Below are positions 34,708 through 43,302 of a DNA stretch of 64,000 nucleotides, one piece after another. The stretch spans positions 1,612,001-1,676,000 of the forward strand of contig OW818695.1 in assembly GCA_942493345.1 (NCBI GenBank), read 5' to 3'. How positions within the stretch are numbered: position 1 is the first letter of the stretch; the number at the start of each line of letters is the position of its first letter. The translations under genes were made by a program, and so were the position numbers. This stretch comes from GWE2-42-39 sp942493345 (GTDB taxonomy: Bacteria; Bacteroidota; Bacteroidia; Bacteroidales; Prolixibacteraceae). The notes under the pieces were generated by a model. It did not search any database. It had not been told where the DNA came from and was given only the letters and a program-made list of their open reading frames with translations.

Positions 34708-36114
34708 TTATTTCGAAGCCATTTTCAATGCTTCGGTAGTTGTGTAATATTTGGTGATCATGTTCGGGACTTCCCATTCGGGCAGTTTTCCCCATTTCAT
34801 GTAACGCAGGAATTTTTCGGTAACCTGACCGAAATGGGCTTCGTGGCCAATTTTGAATTGTTCAGGAATCTCAATCGTCCAGAGTTTGTCTTCCAGTTTT
34901 ACCAGTTTCAGCCCCGGGTAGGTAGCTGCAATATCCTGTTCAACGGCTTTTTGAAGGGCGCTTTCAAAAACAGCCAGCCCTTCAATGTTTTTAGCCTGAA
35001 TGTAAACTGTTGGTTTGTAATCTTGCTCAGCCCCTTGCTTGATCATCAGGTCGCAAACGGTACCGCGCATAATGCTGTAATGCGTGTCGCCGGAGCCTTC
35101 TGGCGCTTCAAAGTTCCAGATAACCGATACTTTGGCGTGTTTGCCTTTCAGCTTGTAATTGATTTCGCCATTGGCAAAAACTTTCAATACGTTGCCTTCA
35201 ACGTTCTTCTTCAGAAATTCGGGGTATTCGGTAAGCTGGGTAGCTTTGGTAAACATTTCAGGAGTAATATCAGTCGTCCAGCGTTTGGCTGAAAGCAGTT
35301 CAACATCGGTTTTGTTCAGAATTTTTTCAGGGAATGTTTCCCACTGAACGAGGTCAACCAGGTGAGTGGTAACATCCATAATGCCTTCGCCCTGTTGTTC
35401 GGTGTCGAAAAACCAGGCCGGACGTTTGATCGGATTGCCCGATACATATTTGAAAAAGTGATGGACACTTTCCTTGGTGATGGCCGGTTCTTCGGGAGTT
35501 CCCGCAATCAGTTCGCCAAAAATATTCGGTATTTTCGATAATTCGCGTTGCAGGATGGTGGTGATCTCGTGGCGTTCGGTCATGATGTCGTACAGAAAAA
35601 GACCTTTTTCTCCTGCCGTTTTGAATGCTTCTTCGAGCAGAATAAAATCTTCGGAATTAATCGCCATCGGTTTGTCGGCAAAAACATTGATGCCCGCTTC
35701 GATAGCAGCTTTAATATATTCGGTTTTCTTCGAGTTATTTCCGGCAACCACCATTACGTTACCCGGTTTTTCAGCAATCATTTTTTCGAAGAAATCGGAT
35801 CCTGTGTATACTTTCTCAACCCATGAAGTAGGATTTTCGGCACGGGTGTTATAGCCTTCGATGAGTTTCATGTGGCCATTTAAATCGTCGCCTTCGGGAG
35901 CATACACATAAACGATAGAATCGACCTGCTCATACATTGATTTTTGTACCAGTGCAGCATGAAAATGTCCCGGGTCAAGGGTCATAATTTTTACTTCGCC
36001 TTTTGCTCCTGAAAACATGTTTTGCTGGTTTGACATTTGTTTGGATTGCTGCGAGCCTGTACAGGCCGAAAAAAGTACAGCAAGAGCCAGGGAATAATTG
36101 AAAATGTACTTCAT
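34708..36114 (-). CDS. Lipoprotein of the Gfo/Idh/MocA oxidoreductase family with ORC-type C-terminus
   Basis: 468 residues from the ATG at 36114, which gives the lipoprotein signal MKYIFNYSLALAVLFSAC; an ATG at 36141 is also possible. Residues about 40-190 are Rossmann-like (VKIMTLDPGHFHAALV, VMVVAGNN, INVFADKPMAI). The second half matches the putative oxidoreductase C-terminal domain (HHFFKYVSGNPIKRPAWFFD, GIMDVTTHLVDLVQWE). The usual GxGxxG nucleotide loop is replaced by LDPGHFHAALV. It is predicted to sit outside the cytoplasm; whether it binds NAD(P) is open. Its 3' end has a strong terminator, and a -7 box lies upstream. Confidence 0.85.
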   Translation of the reverse strand: MKYIFNYSLALAVLFSACTGSQQSKQMSNQQNMFSGAKGEVKIMTLDPGHFHAALVQKSMYEQVDSIVYVYAPEGDDLNGHMKLIEGYNTRAENPTSWVEKVYTGSDFFEKMIAEKPGNVMVVAGNNSKKTEYIKAAIEAGINVFADKPMAINSEDFILLEEAFKTAGEKGLFLYDIMTERHEITTILQRELSKIPNIFGELIAGTPEEPAITKESVHHFFKYVSGNPIKRPAWFFDTEQQGEGIMDVTTHLVDLVQWETFPEKILNKTDVELLSAKRWTTDITPEMFTKATQLTEYPEFLKKNVEGNVLKVFANGEINYKLKGKHAKVSVIWNFEAPEGSGDTHYSIMRGTVCDLMIKQGAEQDYKPTVYIQAKNIEGLAVFESALQKAVEQDIAATYPGLKLVKLEDKLWTIEIPEQFKIGHEAHFGQVTEKFLRYMKWGKLPEWEVPNMITKYYTTTEALKMASK

Positions 36115-36158
36115 TTTAGTATCGTTATTTGGTTTTTTCATATTTCCGTTAGCGCACA

Positions 36159-36166
36159 CAAAAATA
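36159..36166 (-). promoter_or_regulatory. -7 box for the lipoprotein oxidoreductase gene
   Basis: TATTTTTG on the minus strand, so a transcript would start near 36152. This rules out the longest possible start codon (36159) and favours 36141 or 36114. Confidence 0.4.
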
Positions 36167-36257
36167 CAAATTTTATAGGAATTACCACAGAATATGGCAA
36201 TTAATGCACTCTACCCTGAACTCCCGATACCCGTCGGGTGTTCGTAAAAATGATTAA

Positions 36258-36671
36258 TCAAAACGAATAGCTGATACCAAAATTTGGGATGAATTCAACT
36301 GTACCGAAATCAGTAACTGTGATCAACTCGGTGATCAGTCTAAAATTTCGGTTGGACGGAATGACACAATATTTGATGCCAACAGGAATACTTAATTTTA
36401 GCTCATCCCGGTGTTTAATTCCTCCACCCACGTAAAACGCGGTCTTTTGCTGTTCATCTATTTTACGGATATAATATTTGAGGTGCAACGAAAAATCCAG
36501 GCTTTCCAAATTACTTCTGTATAACCGAACTTCCGGGGAGAATTTTTTATTTTCCAAAAAAGAAACACCAATCGACTGTTCTGTAAAGAATGATACAGAG
36601 GTTTTTAGTTCTTGCGAAAATGCATCAAAGCAAAAAACGGCCATGAAAATTATAAAAAGTGCTTTTTTCAT
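36258..36671 (-). CDS. Small exported protein, outer-membrane beta-barrel-like
   Basis: 137 residues with a signal peptide (MKKALFIIFMAVFCFDAFSQ). The rest shows alternating hydrophobic strands (LDFSLHLKYYIRK, TAFYVGGGIKH, LSIPVGIKYCVI, FIPNFGISYSF) ending in Phe, as small Bacteroidota outer-membrane barrels do. No family name can be given. Single gene between the oxidoreductase and the histidine kinase. Confidence 0.7.
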   Translation of the reverse strand: MKKALFIIFMAVFCFDAFSQELKTSVSFFTEQSIGVSFLENKKFSPEVRLYRSNLESLDFSLHLKYYIRKIDEQQKTAFYVGGGIKHRDELKLSIPVGIKYCVIPSNRNFRLITELITVTDFGTVEFIPNFGISYSF

Positions 36672-36894
36672 AGGATGTATTTTTAAAAATTAATAGGGCA
36701 ATATACAAATAAAGATACACACAGCGTAAATGATAAATGAACATAACACAAAAACTTATCGATCTGGAGTCTTCATTCAGTTATCATATTTCTTTTGCGA
36801 GCAGCATGAAAAATCAAACTGCCATTTTCTAACCTAAGTACAATGATTCAGAAACTTGTAATGATTATGACACTAAAATGCGAATTTGCACTCG

Positions 36895-38604
36895 CTATTT
36901 ATTTTCCTTGAGCGTGAAATAAAATCTGCATCCATTTTTGCCATCACTTTCGACACCAACCTCTCCACCTAATTTTTCTGCGATGCGGAGAACGATAGAA
37001 AGTCCCAAACCATGTCCGCTCTTTTCCGACATGTGCCTTTGCAGGCGTGTAAATTCTTTGAAAATATCTTCTTGTTCCTCGTTGTTTAAGCCTTTCCCAT
37101 TATCTTTTACCCAAAAACAAACATGCGATTGATATTTTTCAGAACCAATTTCTACAACCGGAGGGGTTCCTCCGTATTTAATGGCATTGCTTAAGTAATT
37201 GACCCATATTTCTTCGACCCAGGGTGCATAACCCAGCACAACCGGCATGGGTTGGTCGCGTATGATCTGAATAGCTGTTGCTTGCGAACCAATTTCTAAC
37301 CGCGACAGTGCATGGTCGATAATTTCGTCCATATTCAGAGGCTGAATTTTTATGTCGTCTTTGTTTCGTACACTTGCCAATAATAGCAGGGCATCTATAA
37401 TGGTTATCATTTTATTTGCCCCCTGGCTAACTTCAATCAGTATTTCCTTTTTTTCTTCAGACGTTATGTTTTCAGACGTTAATAATTCAGTCAGGCATGA
37501 CTGTATTGCCAACGGGGTTTTCAAATCGTGGGCAACGGTCCGGGCAAATGCATCGAGTTCTTTCAATGCATGCTTTCGTTGTGTAATGTCATAAAGCATT
37601 ACAACGCTACCCATCAAATTATTTTCATCATTGAAAATGGGGTTGATCTGAAACTCAAAAATTCTTTTGCTGTGCCCAATTTCAATCTCTGCCGAAAGCT
37701 TCGGTGTACTATTTTGTTCTTTTGTAAGTTTTCCGTATTCAGGAAAGACTTCAGGCAAAGTACATCCTAATAAGCTAATTTGTTCTTTCCCGATTATTTC
37801 CTCAGCCTCCGGGTTTAATTCCAGAATACGGCTATTGGTGTCGATAATTATTACACCACTTTTTACATTCCTGAAAACGAAATGCAGTGCAATAGGGACG
37901 ATCTCAAACAGTTGATAGCGTTTTAACAGGAACACAATGATGATTCCGATTAAAAGAAAAGAAAGAGGAGTTGGATCGTAGGGAGAAATAGGATTATTGT
38001 TTGTGATATACAGTATATTGGGTACGATCAGAAATACAGCCGATACCGTAATTGGTATAATCTGCCTCAGGTACAATCTTGGTTTATGCAATATCCCCCA
38101 AATAAACACAAGGGCTCCGCTTATGTCAAGAATATAGGCATATATAGTCCAAAAGTAAAAACCCATATTGTACTCCTTAACAAACCGGATCAGATTTCCT
38201 TCCGGAGCCACATGATAGGACTTGTAATAAAAGTTGTGATATTTTAACGTTAAAATTTCAGCATAAGTAACAATGGGAACAATAGCGAGTAAAAGCATTC
38301 GCTGTTTCGTCAGCTTGAATTCAAATTGAGTGTATGAAACGGCAAAAACAAACCAAAAAAATGCGGAACAAATGGCGCCAAACATTTCAATTCGCATCAT
38401 AATCAGCTTCCACTCCAAACCGGTATTGAAGAAGCCTAAAAGATACCCTAATGACCAAAGGCCTGTACCCAGTACCAAAAATCGATAATACCTGATGCTT
38501 TTGGATGAAGGTAAATTGAACTTTAGGCTGGCTAAAATAAAAGACAAGACTGTGGCTGACAGGTAGAGATAAAAATATGGTGTTATTTGCCACGAACCCA
38601 TCAT
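36895..38604 (-). CDS. Hybrid-free sensor histidine kinase with 7TM N-terminus and PAS domain
   Basis: 569 residues. Seven membrane spans (about 8-230, beginning TPYFYLYLSATVLSFILASL) match the histidine-kinase 7TM sensor type. A PAS domain (about 245-345, GVIIIDTNSRILELNPEAEEI) and HisKA with the phospho-acceptor in ARTVAHDLKTPLA follow. The ATPase has N box NYLSNAIKYGG, G1 DNGKGL and G2 GHGLGLSIV. No response regulator gene is adjacent, so the partner lies elsewhere. The stimulus is unknown. Confidence 0.93.
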   Translation of the reverse strand: MMGSWQITPYFYLYLSATVLSFILASLKFNLPSSKSIRYYRFLVLGTGLWSLGYLLGFFNTGLEWKLIMMRIEMFGAICSAFFWFVFAVSYTQFEFKLTKQRMLLLAIVPIVTYAEILTLKYHNFYYKSYHVAPEGNLIRFVKEYNMGFYFWTIYAYILDISGALVFIWGILHKPRLYLRQIIPITVSAVFLIVPNILYITNNNPISPYDPTPLSFLLIGIIIVFLLKRYQLFEIVPIALHFVFRNVKSGVIIIDTNSRILELNPEAEEIIGKEQISLLGCTLPEVFPEYGKLTKEQNSTPKLSAEIEIGHSKRIFEFQINPIFNDENNLMGSVVMLYDITQRKHALKELDAFARTVAHDLKTPLAIQSCLTELLTSENITSEEKKEILIEVSQGANKMITIIDALLLLASVRNKDDIKIQPLNMDEIIDHALSRLEIGSQATAIQIIRDQPMPVVLGYAPWVEEIWVNYLSNAIKYGGTPPVVEIGSEKYQSHVCFWVKDNGKGLNNEEQEDIFKEFTRLQRHMSEKSGHGLGLSIVLRIAEKLGGEVGVESDGKNGCRFYFTLKENK

Positions 38605-38663
38605 TTCTTTTTATTTGATTTATTAGCGTTTCAGATGCTGCAACGAATTTAGTAAATGTCCGT

Positions 38664-39500
38664 TTATATCAAACCTGCCTCCAGCAACAGTTCTTCCATG
38701 TCAACCTGCACGTTCATCGCTTCGTTGCGGGCTTTCTCGGCAAAGTCCTCGCCGGCGGAAGCATAAATAATTTGCCGCGACGAGTTGACCAGCAAGCCAC
38801 AATGGTCGTTCATGCCAAATTTTGCCACTTCTTCGAGGCTGCCGCCTTGCGCGCCCACGCCGGGAACCAGCAGAAAATGATCGGGAACGATTGCGCGGAT
38901 GTCTTCCAGCTTTTCGGCCTTGGTGGCGCCCACCACGTACATCATATTGTTGGTGTCGCCCCAGTTCTGCGAGGTTTTCAGCACCGATTCGAACAACATG
39001 TCGCCACTTTTTTCATCTTTCAAAAACTGGAAATCGAAAGCCCCTTTGTTGGACGTCAGCGCCAGCAAAATCACCCATTTATCGAAATAGGTCATAAACG
39101 GTTTCACCGAATCTTCGCCCATGTAGGGAGCAACGGTCACAGCATCGAAATCCATGTGGTCGAAGAAAGCGCGTGCGTACAGGTTCGAGGTGTTGCCAAT
39201 ATCGCCGCGTTTGGCATCGGCAATGATGAAAACCTCAGGGTCAACCTGACGGATGTAATTGACCGTTTTTTCGAGGGCTTCCCAGCCTTTTGCTCCTTGG
39301 CATTCATAAAATGCAACATTAATTTTATATCCTACGCAGAGATCGGTGGTATTGTCAATAATTTGTCGATTAAATTCAAACATGGGGTCATCATATTTCT
39401 CTCGCAAATGTTTCGGGATTTTAAGTAGGTCTGTGTCTAACCCAACTATAAGGAATGACCTTTTTCTTTTTATGATTTCAAATAATTTTTGTTTGTTCAT
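38664..39500 (-). CDS. pyrF: Orotidine 5'-phosphate decarboxylase (type 2)
   Basis: 278 residues from the ATG at 39500 (MNKQKLFEIIKRKRSFLIVGLDTD). It makes UMP in pyrimidine synthesis. The catalytic motif is FIIADAKRGDIGNTS, and LLVPGVGAQGGS near the C-terminus binds the phosphate. The length and the early IVGLDTD fit the long type 2 group. In many Bacteroidia it stands next to prfA and purM; here a DUF2971 gene separates it from prfA. Confidence 0.95.
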   Translation of the reverse strand: MNKQKLFEIIKRKRSFLIVGLDTDLLKIPKHLREKYDDPMFEFNRQIIDNTTDLCVGYKINVAFYECQGAKGWEALEKTVNYIRQVDPEVFIIADAKRGDIGNTSNLYARAFFDHMDFDAVTVAPYMGEDSVKPFMTYFDKWVILLALTSNKGAFDFQFLKDEKSGDMLFESVLKTSQNWGDTNNMMYVVGATKAEKLEDIRAIVPDHFLLVPGVGAQGGSLEEVAKFGMNDHCGLLVNSSRQIIYASAGEDFAEKARNEAMNVQVDMEELLLEAGLI

Positions 39501-39526
39501 GGTAATGGTGTTTTTCATATATTGAA

Positions 39527-40357
39527 CTATTCTGTCATTTCTTTAAATGAAACAGCATATTTTTTAGGTTCTTTCTGACATATTAAAATTTCAGCATCAG
39601 GATACAACCTTCTGCTTATTTCTACAATTTCTTTCTTATTTTTCTCATCCATCTTGAATCCCAGGATAATTTCCTTAACGCATTCTGCCGGGAAGCGAAA
39701 TTCAAGATTATTCTTCGCAAATGTCAGGATTCTAATTTCATCCTCGTATGACCACAGATCAGATTTTGACGTTAATGAATGAATAACTGCTTTAAAAAGC
39801 ATCGTTTCATCCTTCTTCTTTAACAAATCAAATTCAAATGTAATTTCAGGATAAGTTTCGGTATAAAATACTTCCTTAATAAATGACTGAAGCCTAAGTT
39901 CACCTATCGCTTTCGCTAATTTTTCCGAATCGGAACCAATGGCATAACCTGTATGTCCATTTGCATAATGAGACCAAAGCAGTATGTTTTCTTTAGATGA
40001 TGTTAAACTAAGTATCCCGGTTTTCCTGATAGCATTGTTCAGGTTCCTGTTCATCTCAAGTTCAAAATCGGCACTTGCTTTTTGAATTACATTTTCCAAT
40101 GGGATTGGCATATTGTCGTTTAATCCCAATAATCTATAAATTTCACCTTTGGAAACAGGTTTTAAGTTGTGGTTTACTATTATTGTCCCATCAAAAGGAT
40201 CATTTAACAACTCAATACTGCTGATAAATAATTGCCGCTTTATCAGAACGTTCCGATGATATATATTACTCCAATCCCTAAATTTATAGAGTACAGGAGG
40301 AAATTTTCCGATGTCTTCCAGATTGAACTTTAGATCTATCTTTTGATATAAGTTCAT
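39527..40357 (-). CDS. DUF2971 family protein
   Basis: 276 residues. The family pattern is clear: LYKFRDWS, RQLFISSIELLNDPFDGT near the start, LLWSHYANGHTGYAIGSD in the middle, and KSDLWSYEDEIRILTF followed by VKEIILGF in the last third. DUF2971 proteins are scattered accessory genes, often in defence-rich or mobile regions; their biochemical role is unknown to me. The gene is clearly more AT-rich than prfA and pyrF on either side, suggesting insertion into an otherwise conserved gene group. Confidence 0.85.
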   Translation of the reverse strand: MNLYQKIDLKFNLEDIGKFPPVLYKFRDWSNIYHRNVLIKRQLFISSIELLNDPFDGTIIVNHNLKPVSKGEIYRLLGLNDNMPIPLENVIQKASADFELEMNRNLNNAIRKTGILSLTSSKENILLWSHYANGHTGYAIGSDSEKLAKAIGELRLQSFIKEVFYTETYPEITFEFDLLKKKDETMLFKAVIHSLTSKSDLWSYEDEIRILTFAKNNLEFRFPAECVKEIILGFKMDEKNKKEIVEISRRLYPDAEILICQKEPKKYAVSFKEMTE

Positions 40358-40461
40358 TAAATTATCTTTTAGCGAGAGGCTGATTTAAAGATTGTCGTTC
40401 ACCTTTCTTCAAATAGTATGGTTGCCCGTTCTTTCGTTCATCCCTTCGGGGGGATGTGCCC

Positions 40462-41544
40462 TCAAATTTCTGCTTCTTTCAGTTTTTCGGCGTTTTCTTC
40501 TACCTGAAGTTTTTCGATAATTTCATCAATGTCGCCGTTGATAATAGCCTGCAAGTTGTACATGGTCAGGTTGATGCGGTGATCGGTTACCCGTCCCTGC
40601 GGCCAGTTGTAGGTGCGTATTTTTGCTGAGCGGTCGCCGGTTGAAACCATGGTTTTCCGTTTCGATGCAATTTCATCGATGTACTTTTGGTATTCCATGT
40701 TGTAAATGCGGGTACGCAATTCAACCATTGCTTTGGCAAGGTTTTTCAACTGCGACTTTTCATCTTGGCAGGTTACTACAATTCCGGTTGGCATGTGGGT
40801 CAAACGAATGGCCGAGTAGGTTGTATTTACCGACTGTCCGCCGGGACCGGAAGAGCAGTAGGTATCTTTGCGGATGTCGCTATCCTTCAGTTCCACATCG
40901 AATTCTTCGGCTTCGGGCAACACGGCCACGGTAGCCGCCGAGGTATGAATACGGCCCTGCGTTTCGGTTTGCGGAACCCGCTGTACCCGGTGGACACCCG
41001 ATTCGTATTTCATGATTCCGTAAACGCCGTCGCCGGTTATTTTGGCAACTACTTCCTTGTATCCGCCCGAAGTTCCTTCGCTGATGTTGGTCACCTCCAA
41101 ACGCCAGCCTTTGCGCTCGCAAAACTTGGAATACATGCGGAACAAGTCGCCTGCAAAAATACTGGCTTCGTCGCCGCCGGTGCCGGCACGGACTTCGAGA
41201 ATGGCATTTTTACCATCCTGCGGGTCAGCCGGGATCAACAATAATTTGATGTCCTTTTCTTTTTCCGGGATAAGTTGTTCGCTGGTTTCAATTTCTTCCT
41301 TGGCCATTTCGCGCAAATCTTCGTCGTTTTCGGTGTCCAGAATCTCGCGTCCCGACTGGATATTGTCGATAATTGCCTTGTACTCTTTGAACGCTTTTAC
41401 CAGCAAATCCAACCGTTTGTATTCCTGGTTCAGTTTCACGTAGCGTTTCATGTCCGACATCACTGCCGGGTCGGTTATCTGCTGTCCAACTTCCTCAAAC
41501 CGGTGAAGAATGGATTCGTATTTTCCAAATAATTCGTATGCCAT
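40462..41544 (-). CDS. prfA: Peptide chain release factor 1
   Basis: 360 residues. It ends translation at UAA and UAG. The GGQ loop is in CSSGPGGQSVNTTYSAIR (about 228-245), and the codon-reading region near 180-200 (REVRAGTGGDEASIFAGDL earlier, HRVQRVPQTETQGRIHTS) is typical of RF1. It is preceded by a GIY-YIG gene and followed by DUF2971. Confidence 0.97.
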   Translation of the reverse strand: MAYELFGKYESILHRFEEVGQQITDPAVMSDMKRYVKLNQEYKRLDLLVKAFKEYKAIIDNIQSGREILDTENDEDLREMAKEEIETSEQLIPEKEKDIKLLLIPADPQDGKNAILEVRAGTGGDEASIFAGDLFRMYSKFCERKGWRLEVTNISEGTSGGYKEVVAKITGDGVYGIMKYESGVHRVQRVPQTETQGRIHTSAATVAVLPEAEEFDVELKDSDIRKDTYCSSGPGGQSVNTTYSAIRLTHMPTGIVVTCQDEKSQLKNLAKAMVELRTRIYNMEYQKYIDEIASKRKTMVSTGDRSAKIRTYNWPQGRVTDHRINLTMYNLQAIINGDIDEIIEKLQVEENAEKLKEAEI

Positions 41545-41558
41545 AATTTATTTTCTCT

Positions 41559-41576
41559 TTCCCGCGTAGGCGGGAA
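41559..41576 (+). repeat. Dispersed hairpin repeat, forward copy next to GIY-YIG gene
   Basis: TTCCCGC-GTAG-GCGGGAA followed by TCTCATG; 8 bp beyond the stop codon of the GIY-YIG gene. Confidence 0.7.
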
Positions 41577-41583
41577 TCTCATG

Positions 41584-41871
41584 TTAATACCAGTCTTTTG
41601 CCAGATCAATCCAATCCGGATTTTTCTCTTCTATCAGTTTTGTTTTCCATTCCCGGTTCCACTTTTTCATTCTTCTTTCCTTTTGAAAAGCTTCATCATG
41701 TGTTTCAAAACTTTCGAAGTATACAAGTTTATTGAGATTGTATTTATAAGTAAAACCTTTTTCCTGTTTCAGTTTATGCTCTTTGACTCTTCTTTCTAAT
41801 TCATTCGTTATTCCAATATAAAGCACCCCTTCAGGCTTATTTGTCATTATATAAAGAAAGAAATTTTCCAT
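41584..41871 (-). CDS. Small GIY-YIG nuclease-domain protein (COG2827/UPF0213-like)
   Basis: 95 residues. The GIY-YIG core is complete: FFLYIMTN for the first strand, VLYIGITNELERRVKEH for YIG and the catalytic Arg with His, and the metal-binding Glu in EAFQKERRMKKWNR. It is a single-domain protein of the kind found in several copies in many genomes; its substrate is unknown. It is closely bracketed by two inverted copies of a hairpin repeat (8 bp after the stop, 13 bp before the start), and the whole block fills the gap between purM and prfA. Confidence 0.9.
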   Translation of the reverse strand: MENFFLYIMTNKPEGVLYIGITNELERRVKEHKLKQEKGFTYKYNLNKLVYFESFETHDEAFQKERRMKKWNREWKTKLIEEKNPDWIDLAKDWY

Positions 41872-41883
41872 AGTTAAGCCGGG

Positions 41884-41903
41884 ATTCCCGCCTGCGCGGG
41901 AAT
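41884..41903 (-). repeat. Dispersed hairpin repeat, inverted copy next to GIY-YIG gene
   Basis: ATTCCCGC-CTGC-GCGGGAAT, an 8-bp perfect stem. Relative to the copy at 41559 it is in the opposite orientation (loop and flanks are complementary). Confidence 0.7.
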
Positions 41904-41915
41904 GATTTGAAGTAA

Positions 41916-43082
41916 CTAGTACTCAAACGTTCCGTATGCTGATGTAATAGTAAGTTTTTTGCCGGAGAAAGGTTCAACGCGACCAATGATTTGTGCATCG
42001 ATATTGAACGATTTGGAGATGGCAATGATTTCGTCAGCCAGTTCAGGCTTCAGGTACACTTCCATGCGGTGTCCCATGTTGAACACTTTGTACATCTCTT
42101 TCCACCCGGTGCCCGACTGCTCCTGAATCAGTTTAAAAAGCGGCGGAACAGCAAACATATTGTTTTTGATCACATGCACTCCGTCGACGAAGTGAAGCAC
42201 TTTGGTTTGTGCGCCTCCCGAGCAGTGGATCAACCCATGAATGTCATTCCGGTAGCTGTCCAGAATTTTTTTGATGACCGGCGCATACGTGCGGGTTGGC
42301 GAAAGCACCAGTTTCCCTGCGTCAATTCCAAGTCCTTCAATGGCATCGGTTAATTTTTTATTTCCTGAATATACCAGTTCAGAAGGCACTTCCGGATCGA
42401 AACTTTCGGGATATTTCGCGGCCAGGTAATTGGCAAACACATCGTGGCGTGCCGAAGTCAGCCCGTTGCTGCCCATGCCGCCGTTGTATTCTTTTTCGTA
42501 GGTTGCCTGTCCGAAAGAAGCCAGCCCGACAATCACATCGCCGGCCTGAATACGGTCGGCAGAAATCACGTCTGCACGTTTCATGCGGCAGGTAACGGTC
42601 GAATCGACAATGATGGTGCGCACCAAATCGCCCACGTCGGCAGTTTCGCCTCCGGTGGGATACACACCCACGCCCATTTCCTGTAATTCGCGGCACAGCT
42701 CATCGGTACCGTTGATGATGGCGGCAATTACTTCGCCCGGAATTCTATTCTTGTTTCGGCCAATGGTCGACGACAGCAAAATATTATCGGTGGCGCCCAC
42801 ACACAGCAGGTCGTCGATATTCATGATCAGCGCATCCTGCGAGATTCCTTTCCACACCGACAGGTCGCCGGTTTCTTTCCAGTACATATAGGCGAGCGAC
42901 GATTTGGTCCCGGCCCCGTCGGCATGCATGATGTTGCACCAGCCGGGATCGCCGCCCAGCACATCCGGAATAATCTTGCAGAATGCCTTTGGGAATAAAC
43001 CTTTGTCGATATTTTTTATGGCGTTGTGCACATCTTCTTTCGAAGCTGAAACACCCCGTGCCATATATCTGTTGTCGCTCAT
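41916..43082 (-). CDS. purM: Phosphoribosylformylglycinamidine cyclo-ligase (AIR synthase)
   Basis: 388 residues. It closes the imidazole ring in purine synthesis using ATP. Markers: MARGVSASKEDVHNAI at the start, ADGAGTKSSLAYMY for the ATP loop, GISQDALIMNIDDLLCVGA, YPTGGETADVGDLVRTIIVD and IHGLIHCSGGAQTKVLHF. The length and start are those of the Bacteroidota-type enzyme. A TATTTTTG box lies 27 bp upstream of the ATG. Confidence 0.93.
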   Translation of the reverse strand: MSDNRYMARGVSASKEDVHNAIKNIDKGLFPKAFCKIIPDVLGGDPGWCNIMHADGAGTKSSLAYMYWKETGDLSVWKGISQDALIMNIDDLLCVGATDNILLSSTIGRNKNRIPGEVIAAIINGTDELCRELQEMGVGVYPTGGETADVGDLVRTIIVDSTVTCRMKRADVISADRIQAGDVIVGLASFGQATYEKEYNGGMGSNGLTSARHDVFANYLAAKYPESFDPEVPSELVYSGNKKLTDAIEGLGIDAGKLVLSPTRTYAPVIKKILDSYRNDIHGLIHCSGGAQTKVLHFVDGVHVIKNNMFAVPPLFKLIQEQSGTGWKEMYKVFNMGHRMEVYLKPELADEIIAISKSFNIDAQIIGRVEPFSGKKLTITSAYGTFEY

Positions 43083-43108
43083 AAAAAAAGTATACTAAAA
43101 ATCCGGCA

Positions 43109-43116
43109 CAAAAATA
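43109..43116 (-). promoter_or_regulatory. -7 box for purM
   Basis: TATTTTTG on the minus strand, an exact match to TAnnTTTG, 27 bp before the ATG at 43082. The -33 element is not clear. Confidence 0.4.
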
Positions 43117-43243
43117 ATAATTAAAATGAGAAAGTCCAGAGGTATGATGAATGGTTGGATAGTTGAATTGCAGAATGGTTTAAGTACTCTGTTTGTTTGA
43201 AGGGATGCTTTTATTATGTGCTCTCCCTTTGTATTTCATGAGG

Positions 43244-43261
43244 TTCCGGCCTTCGCCGGAA
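43244..43261 (-). repeat. Dispersed hairpin repeat, inverted copy
   Basis: TTCCGGC-CTTC-GCCGGAA followed by TGACGGG; the complement matches the copy at 34534. It lies between purM and the porE-like gene. Confidence 0.65.
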
Positions 43262-43302
43262 TGACGGGTTTGTTGTTGTCCAAATAACCTTTCAGCAATT
43301 CG

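Noticed and set aside
38772..39428. A 218-codon open frame opposite pyrF
   Set aside because: Antisense shadow of pyrF with no domain pattern.
40439..40456. Hairpin CATCCC/GGGATG after prfA as a terminator
   Set aside because: It has no T-run on the minus strand; it is more likely a small intergenic repeat.
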